Part shown: positions 34,030 to 41,175 of the stretch, piece by piece
Numbering within the stretch: position 1 is the stretch's first letter
Layout of the letters: each line of letters starts with the position of its first letter
NCBI GenBank assembly: GCA_963816785.1
Contig: CAWFLL010000002.1
Location: 620,001 to 684,000 of the forward strand
DNA: 64,000 nt
Origin: VRUE01 sp963816785
Lineage (GTDB): Bacteria > Actinomycetota > Thermoleophilia > Solirubrobacterales > 70-9
Direction of reading: 5' to 3'
The notes under the pieces: generated by a model
What the model was told of the DNA's origin: nothing
Seen by the model: only the letters and a program-made list of their open reading frames with translations
Database searches by the model: none
Made by a program: the position numbers and the translations under genes

Positions 34030-36021
34030 GTGAGCGAGCCGGAACAGCAGCAGGGGGAGGAGGAGCAGCAGCCGCGCTCACGGCTCGAGCCGCTCCTCCA
34101 GCGCGGGCTCGGGGTGCCGGGGCTGTTCGTCGCCGTCTACTCGGCGATCGGCTTCTCGATCTACTTCTCGCTTGGGGTCGTCGCCGACCGCGGGCTGGGG
34201 CTGACGCCGCTGATATTCCTGGCCGCCGGGCTGCTCTTCGTCCTCGCCACGCTCAGCTACGTCGAGGGCGGCGCGATGTTCCGCGAACGCGGCGGCTCAT
34301 CGAGCTTCGCCCGCCACGCCTTCAACGAGCTGATCGCGTTCATCGCCGGCTGGGCGATCCTGATCGACTACCTGATCGTCGCGGCGCTCGCGGCGATCTC
34401 GGTCCCGCACTACCTGAAACCCGTCTCCTCGAGACTCGTCGAGCCCGGCTGGGAGATCGGGATCTCCGCCGCGGTGATCGTCCTCGCCTGCCTGCTCAAC
34501 GTGTTCAACGTCACCGGTCGCGGCGGTCGCGAGCGGTGGCTGGTTGGCCTGGCGCTGGCCGACATCGCCCTGCAGCTGGCGGTGATCGCGGTCGGGGTCC
34601 TCGCCGTGTTCCACCCCGATCGGCTCACGGATCAGATCGACCTGTTCACCAATCCGAGCATGACCGACGTCATCTACGCCGCCGTGGTCGCGATGCTCGC
34701 CTACGCGGGGATCGAGGCCGCCTCCGACCTCGCGCCCGACATCGACGTGCAGCCCGGCGACCTGAAGAGGATCGTCTCGGTCGGGGCGGTGGCCGTGCCC
34801 CTGATCTATGCGGGGATGGCCGCAATCGCGCTGATGGCCGTGCCCGTCGTCGCCGGCCCGGACGGACCGCATACCGCGCTCGGCAGCGACTTCGTCGAGG
34901 CGCCGGTGCTGGGGGTGGTCTCGGCATACCAGCCGTCCTGGGTGGCCGACTCGATGCGCTGGATCGTCGCGGTGATCGCCACCCCGGTCCTGTTCTGGGC
35001 GGCGACGACGGCGATGCTCGGCGTCTCGCGACATATCTACACGCTGGCGATCAACCGCCAGATCCCGAGTTGGCTGGGCAAACTCAACGCCCGCCACGCG
35101 ACGCCCCACGTGGCGATCGCGATCTCCGGCGTGATCGCGATCGGGCTGGTGGCGCCGACCGACGTCAAGCTGCTGGCCGGGATCTACGCGTTCGGGGCGA
35201 CGCTGGCGATCACGATCGCCCACCTCTCGATCCTGCGCCTGCGGATGCGCGAGCCGGACCTCGTTCGTCCCTTCCGGGTCCCCTGGAACGTCGAGTGGCG
35301 CGGGGCCAGCCTCCCGATCCCGGTCGTGATCGCCGCCGTGCTGACCGGCATCGCCTTCCTCAGCGTGCTCGCCTACCACGACACCGCCCGCTGGGTCGGA
35401 GCCGGCTGGATGGCCTTCGGGCTGCTGTTCTACGTCGTCTACCGCAAGGTGGTCGAGGGCACGACGCTGACCAAGCGGGTGTCGGTCACCGAGCGGGCGC
35501 TGACCAAGCAGGTGCGCGAAATCTCCTACCGCAACATCCTCGTGCCGGTGTTCGGGACCGAGCTCGACGACGACATCGTCTCCACCGCGGGCCGGCTCGC
35601 AGCGGCGTCGGCCGAGGAGGCCGATGGCCATAAGGATGAGACGCGGCTCGACGTCGTCTACGTGATCGAGGTGCCGCTCAGCCTGCCGCTCGACGCGGAG
35701 CTGCCGGCGGAGCGCGAGGAGGCGGCCCGCAAGGCATTGGAGCGGGCGCGGGAGGTCGGCGAGGAGTACGAGAACGTCAGGGTCGAGGCCGAGACGCTGC
35801 GCGCCAGGGACATCGGGGCGGGAATCGTCGAGGCGGCCCGGCGCAGTAGCGCCGAGGCGATCGTCATCGGCGGCGAGCCGCCGACCAAGGTCCGGGGGGG
35901 TGCCGTTCTGGGTGGGATATCGGCCGCCAGACCGGCCGAGATCGGCGCGGCGACGGCGTACGTCCTGAAGAAGGCTCCCTGCCGCGTCCTGCTCACCGCC
36001 CCGCCCGAAACATCCGATTGA
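34030..36021 (+). CDS. APC-superfamily permease with C-terminal Usp domain (copy B)
   Basis: 663 residues. After a Gln/Glu-rich N-terminus, about 12 helices (45-475) include YSAIGFSIYFSLGVVADRGLG and GGSSSFARHAFNELIAFIAG, which is shared nearly word for word with copy A. The Usp domain (about 500-655) starts with ISYRNILVPVFG and has VPLSLPLDAELPAEREEAA and a GGEPPTKVRGGAVLGG loop. The two copies look like an ancient tandem duplication that may work as a heterodimer. GTG at 34030. The end overlaps a possible TTG start of the next TrkA gene. Confidence 0.87.
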   Translation: MSEPEQQQGEEEQQPRSRLEPLLQRGLGVPGLFVAVYSAIGFSIYFSLGVVADRGLGLTPLIFLAAGLLFVLATLSYVEGGAMFRERGGSSSFARHAFNELIAFIAGWAILIDYLIVAALAAISVPHYLKPVSSRLVEPGWEIGISAAVIVLACLLNVFNVTGRGGRERWLVGLALADIALQLAVIAVGVLAVFHPDRLTDQIDLFTNPSMTDVIYAAVVAMLAYAGIEAASDLAPDIDVQPGDLKRIVSVGAVAVPLIYAGMAAIALMAVPVVAGPDGPHTALGSDFVEAPVLGVVSAYQPSWVADSMRWIVAVIATPVLFWAATTAMLGVSRHIYTLAINRQIPSWLGKLNARHATPHVAIAISGVIAIGLVAPTDVKLLAGIYAFGATLAITIAHLSILRLRMREPDLVRPFRVPWNVEWRGASLPIPVVIAAVLTGIAFLSVLAYHDTARWVGAGWMAFGLLFYVVYRKVVEGTTLTKRVSVTERALTKQVREISYRNILVPVFGTELDDDIVSTAGRLAAASAEEADGHKDETRLDVVYVIEVPLSLPLDAELPAEREEAARKALERAREVGEEYENVRVEAETLRARDIGAGIVEAARRSSAEAIVIGGEPPTKVRGGAVLGGISAARPAEIGAATAYVLKKAPCRVLLTAPPETSD

Positions 36022-36038
36022 CGCGTAGTATCAGCACC

Positions 36039-36506
36039 GTGTTCATCCTGATAGTGGGCTGCGGGAGGGTCGGGTCGTCCGTCGCCCGGACAATGTTGCG
36101 AGAAGGCCACGAAGTCTCCTGCCTCGACGAGGACCCCGAGTCCCACACCCGGCTCGAGGTCGGCCTCGAGAAGGGCTGGGAGGACCTGGGGGGCATGTTC
36201 ACGGTCGGTGCCGGGCTCGAGATAGACGCCCTGGTCGCGGCGGGCATCGAGAAAGCGGACGCCTTCATCGCCTCGACCGACGGCGACAACACCAACATCG
36301 TGATCTCGCAGATCGCCCAGCGGCGCTACGAAGTGCCGACCGTCATCGCCCGCATCCTCGATCCCCTGCGGGCCGAGTGGTACCAGCGGCAGGGACTGCA
36401 CACGATCTGCCCGACGAGGGTCGCAATCGAGATGCTCGAGAGCGCGGTCCTCGATGGCGCCAGTGGGGGCGACGGCGGGTCCGGCGGCTCTGAGGAAGCC
36501 GCCTGA
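36039..36506 (+). CDS. TrkA-N (RCK) domain protein, potassium-uptake regulator (first of pair)
   Basis: 155 residues. A Rossmann-type RCK N-domain has the nucleotide-binding FILIVGCGRVGSSVARTML, then DEDPESH at the end of the second strand and DAFIASTDGDNTNIV. It lacks a recognisable TrkA-C domain; the tail is Gly/Ser/Asp-rich. RCK domains gate K+ channels or transporters in response to NAD(H) or ATP. I chose GTG at 36039, which gives the normal short opening before the first strand; TTG at 36018 overlaps the permease stop. It pairs with the next gene, as CeoB does with CeoC in mycobacteria. Confidence 0.88.
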   Translation: MFILIVGCGRVGSSVARTMLREGHEVSCLDEDPESHTRLEVGLEKGWEDLGGMFTVGAGLEIDALVAAGIEKADAFIASTDGDNTNIVISQIAQRRYEVPTVIARILDPLRAEWYQRQGLHTICPTRVAIEMLESAVLDGASGGDGGSGGSEEAA

Positions 36507-36521
36507 GGGGAAACGAGCCGG

Positions 36522-37196
36522 ATGTACATCATCATCGTCGGAGCCGGCAAGGTCGGGTGGAACCTGGCCCGCGAGCTGCTCGAAAAGGAGCACGAGGTGA
36601 CGGTGATCGAGAGCAACAGGCGGCGCTACCTGACCGTCGAGCAGGAGCTGGAGCACAATGTCCTCTACGGCGACGCCTCCGAGCTCTGGGTGCTGGAGCG
36701 GGCCGGGGTGCAGCGCGCCGACATGGTGATCGCGGTGACCGGCGACGACGAGGACAACATGCTGATCTGCCAGGTGGCCAAGGAGAAGTACGAGGTCGGC
36801 CAGATCATCGCCCGCGTCAACAACCCGCGCAACCGCCAGCACTTCGACCTGCTCGGGATCAGGCCGTCGATCTCGGCAACCGACCTGATCCTGCGCCTGC
36901 TCGAGCACGAGGTGCCCGAGTACGGCCTGGTGCACCTGCTCGACCTCCAGGAGGAGCAGCTGGAGATCATCGAGATGCTCCTCGGCAATGACTCGCGGGT
37001 GACCGGGCGCCGCGTCGGCGACCTCGCGATGCCCGACGGGAGCCTGCTGATCTCGGTCCTCCGCGACGGCAGGGGCTTCGTCCCCGGCCCCGACACGGTG
37101 CTGGAGGCTGGTGACGAGGTGCTGGCAGTGCTCGACCCTGGTCGCGAGGACGAGCTGAAAGACCTATTCGGGCCCGGCGACAACGGATCCGGCTGA
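36522..37196 (+). CDS. TrkA family potassium-uptake regulator with N and C domains (second of pair)
   Basis: 224 residues. The RCK N-domain opens MYIIIVGAGKVGWNLARELL, with IESNRRR, DMVIAVTGDDEDNMLICQVA and IIARVNNPRN. The TrkA-C ligand domain (about 140-220) has RVTGRRVGDLAMPDGSLLIS and VLEAGDEVLAVLDP. No TrkH or KtrB subunit is encoded nearby; the only membrane transporters in the cluster are the two APC-Usp proteins, its likely partners. It is 15 bases from the first TrkA gene, and its stop overlaps the next ATG by one base. Confidence 0.92.
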   Translation: MYIIIVGAGKVGWNLARELLEKEHEVTVIESNRRRYLTVEQELEHNVLYGDASELWVLERAGVQRADMVIAVTGDDEDNMLICQVAKEKYEVGQIIARVNNPRNRQHFDLLGIRPSISATDLILRLLEHEVPEYGLVHLLDLQEEQLEIIEMLLGNDSRVTGRRVGDLAMPDGSLLISVLRDGRGFVPGPDTVLEAGDEVLAVLDPGREDELKDLFGPGDNGSG

Positions 37197-38434
37197 TGGC
37201 GACCCGCTCGGCCGACTTCCTCTTGATCGGGGGTGGCCTGGCATCGGGGCACTGCGCCTCGGAGCTGCGCCGCAGAGGGGCGGAGGGCTCGATCCTGCTG
37301 GTCGGCCGGGAGTCGGAGCCGCCCTACGAACGCCCGCCCCTCTCGAAGGAGTACATGCGCGGCGAGGCCGGCCGCGAGGATGCCTATGTCAATCCAACCG
37401 TTTGGTACGAGGAGAACGACGTCGAGCTCCTCAGCGGCGTCAACGTGATGTCGATTGACCCGGAGGGGCGAACGGCGAAGCTGCAGGGTGGGGAGGAGGT
37501 CTCCTTCGACAAGGCGCTCCTCGGCACCGGGGCGATGGTCAACATCCTGCGGGTCGAGGGTGCCGAGAACGAGGGGATCCACTACCTGCGGGCATTCGGC
37601 AACTCCGATGCGATCCGGGCCGACGCGGAGGCTGCCGAGCACGTCGTGCTGATCGGCGGCAGCTACATCGGGACCGAGGTCGCTGCATCGCTGACCGCGA
37701 AGGGCGTCAAATGCACGATCGTGATGATGGAGGACGTGGTCCTCTCGCGGACCTTCGGCGCCGAGGCGGGGCGCTGGTTCCAGGAGACGATCGAGGGGCA
37801 CGGGATCACCGTCCACGGCGGCGAGGAGCTGGAGGCCTTCGAGGGCGACGGCCGGGTGCGAGCGGTGGTGACGAAGAGCGGTCGGGCGATCGAGTGCGAC
37901 GCGGTCGTCGTCGGCGCCGGTGTCCGGGCCGATGCGATGCTGGCCGAGCGGGCGGGATTGGAGGTCGACAACGGCATTATCTGCGACGCGAAGCTGGAGA
38001 CCTCGATGGATGGCGTCTACGCGGCCGGAGACTGCTGCTCCTACGACAGCGTCGTCCACGGACGCCGGCTGCGGGTCGAGCATTGGGACGTCGCGATGCA
38101 GCAGGGACTCCACGCCGCCGGAAACTTGCTCGGCGAGGAGAAAGACTACGACGTCGTCCCCTACTTCTTCAGCGACCTCGCCGATTGGGCGAGCCTCGAG
38201 TACGTCGGCCCGGCCTTCGAGTGGGACCAGGAGGTCTGGCGCGGGGACCGCGCATCGGGCGAGTTCCTGGTCTGGTACCTGAAGGACGGGAGAGTCGCCG
38301 GCGCCCTCAGCGTCGAGCGCTCCGAAGACCTCGCCGAGGCGCGCCGGATGCTCGCCGACGGCGTCGATGTCTCCGGCTCGGTCGAGGCCCTCGCCGACCC
38401 CGACACCGACCTCGCCGCCATGGTGGGCGCCTGA
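37196..38434 (+). CDS. FAD-dependent ferredoxin/rubredoxin reductase-like oxidoreductase
   Basis: 412 residues. The N-terminal FAD site is LLIGGGLASGHCASEL, the ERPPLSKEY segment follows, and the NAD(P)H site is VVLIGGSYIGTEVAASL. The second FAD motif is DGVYAAGDCC. The C-terminal reductase domain includes DWASLEYVGPA. It belongs to the putidaredoxin reductase/AIF-like family that passes electrons from NAD(P)H to a small iron-sulfur protein. No ferredoxin gene is adjacent. Overlap TGATG with the TrkA gene implies cotranscription, so a redox input to the transporter operon is conceivable. Confidence 0.88.
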   Translation: MATRSADFLLIGGGLASGHCASELRRRGAEGSILLVGRESEPPYERPPLSKEYMRGEAGREDAYVNPTVWYEENDVELLSGVNVMSIDPEGRTAKLQGGEEVSFDKALLGTGAMVNILRVEGAENEGIHYLRAFGNSDAIRADAEAAEHVVLIGGSYIGTEVAASLTAKGVKCTIVMMEDVVLSRTFGAEAGRWFQETIEGHGITVHGGEELEAFEGDGRVRAVVTKSGRAIECDAVVVGAGVRADAMLAERAGLEVDNGIICDAKLETSMDGVYAAGDCCSYDSVVHGRRLRVEHWDVAMQQGLHAAGNLLGEEKDYDVVPYFFSDLADWASLEYVGPAFEWDQEVWRGDRASGEFLVWYLKDGRVAGALSVERSEDLAEARRMLADGVDVSGSVEALADPDTDLAAMVGA

Positions 38435-38475
38435 GCCGGATCGAGCGGGCGCTGGGTATCCTCCGGTCCCGCCCT

Positions 38476-38546
38476 TGCGGCCTGGTGTAATGGCAGCACG
38501 CCTCGCTCTGGACGAGGTAGTCGGGGTTCGAGTCCCTGGGCCGCAG
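38476..38546 (+). tRNA. tRNA-Gln (anticodon CTG)
   Basis: 71 bases forming a full cloverleaf. The acceptor TGCGGCC pairs with GGCCGCA, then discriminator G. The D stem is GTGT/GCAC, the anticodon stem CCTCG/CGAGG with loop CTCTGGA, giving CTG (reads CAG). The T arm is CGGGG-TTCGAGT-CCCTG. Starting at T with a weak first pair and the GTGTAAT-GGCAGCAC D-arm are typical of bacterial tRNA-Gln. CCA is not encoded. It stands alone between the FAD reductase and a lipoprotein gene. Confidence 0.95.
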
Positions 38547-38602
38547 CTGGAAAAGTCCCTGCTCAAGGAGCGTCTAAGCGCTCTGCTACCGTCGCCTATC
38601 CG

Positions 38603-39313
38603 ATGAGGCGCCGTTCATTTCTCGCAGCGGTCGTGCCTTGCGCCGTGGTCCTGATCGCCGGGTGCGGTGGTGGCGGCGACGAGACGACCGACACGGCCGC
38701 TTCAGCGCCCGCGCCGGCCCTGACGACGCTGAGCAAGGCGGAGCTGATCACGCAGGGCGACGCGATCTGCGCCGAGGTAAACGCCGCGGTTGGGTCCCTC
38801 TCCTCGACCTCCTCCGAAGGCGCCAGCCGGGTCGCTCAGGAAGCCGATCTCTACAGCGGGATGGTCGAGCGGCTGAAAGGGCTGGGGACGCCGGAAGAAC
38901 CCGAAGGCTACGACCAGTTCATCGCCGCCGCCGACGAACTCGCCCAGGCCCAGAGCGACGCCGCGCTCGCCGCCGCGCGTGGCGAATCCGCCAGCCTCGA
39001 ATCGGCGCAGACCGAAGCTTCCTCAGCCCTCTCCTCGTTCCAGTCGGCGGCGCAGGCCTACGGTTTCGAAGACTGCGGCGAGGCGCCCGCGCCGCCGGTC
39101 ACCTCAGCGGGGACGCCGGCGCCCTCCGAAGCGGGAGCGGAAGCCCCCGAAGGGGTCGAAGAAGTAGAAGAAGAAGCGGCGCCGGAAGTCGAAGGAGAAG
39201 CGGCGCCGGAAACCGAAACCGGGGGCGCGGGGAGCACCGAAGCCGGCGGTGGGACCGGCGGCGGGACCGAAGAACCGGGCGGCTCCAGCTCTGGCGGGAT
39301 CGGCCCGGGCTAG
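38603..39313 (+). CDS. Secreted lipoprotein with acidic low-complexity tail
   Basis: 236 residues. The lipoprotein signal has a twin-Arg-like start (MRRRSFLAAVV) and lipobox VLIAGC. A helical domain (about 40-160) has two cysteines (DAICAEVN and EDCGEAP) and resembles the small helical lipoproteins common in this lineage. The last 75 residues are Glu/Ala/Gly/Pro-rich and include a 15-base direct repeat (39173-39187 and 39197-39211, encoding EAAPE twice). GAA is strongly preferred over GAG here, unlike neighbouring genes. Function unknown. Confidence 0.65.
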   Translation: MRRRSFLAAVVPCAVVLIAGCGGGGDETTDTAASAPAPALTTLSKAELITQGDAICAEVNAAVGSLSSTSSEGASRVAQEADLYSGMVERLKGLGTPEEPEGYDQFIAAADELAQAQSDAALAAARGESASLESAQTEASSALSSFQSAAQAYGFEDCGEAPAPPVTSAGTPAPSEAGAEAPEGVEEVEEEAAPEVEGEAAPETETGGAGSTEAGGGTGGGTEEPGGSSSGGIGPG

Positions 39314-39325
39314 AGCCTCTAGGCC

Positions 39326-41107
39326 TCAGGCGGCCGAGGACTCCTGCCAGGCGCCGTAGAGGCGGGCGTAGGGGCCGTTGGCCTCGATCAGCTCGTCGTG
39401 GGTGCCCGCCTCCACCACCCGCCCACCAGCGAGGACGACGATCTTGCCGGCGCGGCGGATCGTCGAGAGGCGATGGGCGATCACGATTGCGGTGCGGCCG
39501 GCGAGCAACCGCTCGAGGCCCCGCTCGATCGTCTTCTCGGTTCGCACGTCGACGTTCGAGGTCGCCTCGTCGAGGATCAGGATGCGCGGCTCGGCCAGCA
39601 GCGCCCGGGCAAAGGCGACGAGCTGACGCTGGCCGGCCGAGAGGTGGACGCCCCGCTCCCCGACCTCCGTCTCGATCCCATCCGGCAGCGCGGCGATGAA
39701 CCCGGTCGCCCCGACCGCCGCCGCCGCCGCCTCGATCTCCTCGAGCGTCGCCTCGGGGCGCCCGAAGGCGATGTTCTCACGAACGCTTCCGGAGAACAGA
39801 TACCCCTCCTGGGGGACGATTCCCAGCTGGCGCCGGAGCGCCTGCTGGCGCAGCGTGCGGAGATCGTGCCCGTCGACCAGGACGCTGCCGCGCTGGGGGT
39901 CGTAGAAGCGCGCCACCAGCTTCGCCAACGTCGACTTGCCGGCGCCTGTCGCACCGACCAGCGCCAGCGTCTGCCCGGGAGGCACGTGGAGGTTGACTTC
40001 CTCCACGGCCCATGAATGTTCCGACTCGTTGTCGTAGGAGAACCAGACGCCGTCCATCTCGATCTCGCCGCGCAGGTCGCCTGGATCGATCGCTCCGGGC
40101 GCGTCGACCATGTCGGGCTCGGTGTCCAGCAGCTCGAAGATCTTGTCGAGCGCGGCCATTCCCTGCTGGTAGGTGGTGTAGAGCTGGGAGAGCTGCTGGA
40201 TCGGGTCGAAGAAGACCTGCAGGTAGCCGATGAACGCGACCACCACGCCGATTTGGATCGCATTGTCGATCGCCTGAGTGCCCCCGTAGAGGATGATCGC
40301 GGCGGTGGCGACGGCGGAGAGCAGCTCGACCGCGGGGAAGTAGGTGGCGTTGAGGTAGACGGTCCGCAGGTTCGCCTCGCGGTTGGCCTCGTTCAGCGCG
40401 TCCATCTCGGCAGCGTGCCGCGGCTCCTGGCCGAAGCTGCGGACCACCCGTACGCCGCTCAGCGTCTCCTGTAGGTAGGCGGTGACGGCGGCTATCCGCT
40501 CTCTGGTCAACCGGTATGCCCCGTGCGAGACGATACGGAAGATGACGCTGGCGACCACCAGCAGCGGGAAGGTGAGGAAGGTGACCAGCGCCAGTCTCAG
40601 GTCGAGCACGAGCATGATCACGACGACGCCGATCAGGGTGAGGCCGCTGGAGAGCAGCGTGACGACGCCGCTGGTGACGAGCTGGTTCAGCGCCTCGATG
40701 TCGTTGGTCATGCGGCTGATCAGGACGCCGGGGCTGCGCCGCGTGAAGAAGCCGATCGACATCGACTGGAGGTGGGAGAAGACCCGCTCCCGCAGGTCCT
40801 GGAGCGCGCGGGTTCCCACCCAGCCGACCAGGTACGTCTGGACGTAGGTGGCGACGGCGTAGACGATCGCCACGCCGATGAAGGCGACGACGATCAGGGT
40901 CAGGGCGCCGGTGTCGCCGGTGACGATCGCGGCGTCGATCGCCTGCCCCGCGAGGTAGGGCGGGGCGAGCCCGGCACCGGTCGCCGCCAGGATCGCGACT
41001 CCGGTCAGCGCCACCCGGCCGCGGTAGGGGCGCAGCAGTCCCGCCATCCAGCGCAGCTTGCGGCCGCGCTGGTCGTCTCCCCGGAGCAGGCGCCAGAGCT
41101 CCCTCAT
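39326..41107 (-). CDS. ABC exporter half-transporter, canonical-site partner
   Basis: 593 residues. An N-terminal exporter-type membrane domain of six helices (about 30-320) includes STRRSPG-like coupling sequence FFTRRSPGVLISRMTNDIEA. The ATPase domain (about 350-590) has Walker A VGATGAGKSTL, Walker B ILILDEATSNVD with the catalytic Glu, and H-loop VIAHRLST. The signature is altered to LSAGQRQLVAFA. I chose ATG at 41107 (MRELWRLLRG). It follows its partner on the same strand, the two being joined by a dispersed repeat. The cargo, drug or lipid, cannot be told. Confidence 0.9.
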   Translation of the reverse strand: MRELWRLLRGDDQRGRKLRWMAGLLRPYRGRVALTGVAILAATGAGLAPPYLAGQAIDAAIVTGDTGALTLIVVAFIGVAIVYAVATYVQTYLVGWVGTRALQDLRERVFSHLQSMSIGFFTRRSPGVLISRMTNDIEALNQLVTSGVVTLLSSGLTLIGVVVIMLVLDLRLALVTFLTFPLLVVASVIFRIVSHGAYRLTRERIAAVTAYLQETLSGVRVVRSFGQEPRHAAEMDALNEANREANLRTVYLNATYFPAVELLSAVATAAIILYGGTQAIDNAIQIGVVVAFIGYLQVFFDPIQQLSQLYTTYQQGMAALDKIFELLDTEPDMVDAPGAIDPGDLRGEIEMDGVWFSYDNESEHSWAVEEVNLHVPPGQTLALVGATGAGKSTLAKLVARFYDPQRGSVLVDGHDLRTLRQQALRRQLGIVPQEGYLFSGSVRENIAFGRPEATLEEIEAAAAAVGATGFIAALPDGIETEVGERGVHLSAGQRQLVAFARALLAEPRILILDEATSNVDVRTEKTIERGLERLLAGRTAIVIAHRLSTIRRAGKIVVLAGGRVVEAGTHDELIEANGPYARLYGAWQESSAA

Positions 41108-41175
41108 AGCAATGCCTCGCGCTTCGCTCGCGGCGCGAAGAACCAGATATGCATGCTTGCTCGCTCCGCGCTCAC
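41107..41175 (-). repeat. Dispersed intergenic repeat, copy between the ABC genes
   Basis: Read on the minus strand from 41175 it begins at the upstream gene's stop with TGAGCGCGGAGCGAGCAAGC, then ATGCATATCTGGTTCTTCG, and ends GCGAGCGAAGCGCGAGGC before the next ATG. It matches 33963-34025 in order and orientation relative to the gene ends, so the repeat follows stop codons inside operons. Confidence 0.6.

Noticed and set aside
33963..34032. A short frame through the repeat (MSAERASIHICLLAQRAKRE) as a gene
   Set aside because: It lies wholly in the dispersed repeat, has no ribosome site, and reads into permease B in another frame.
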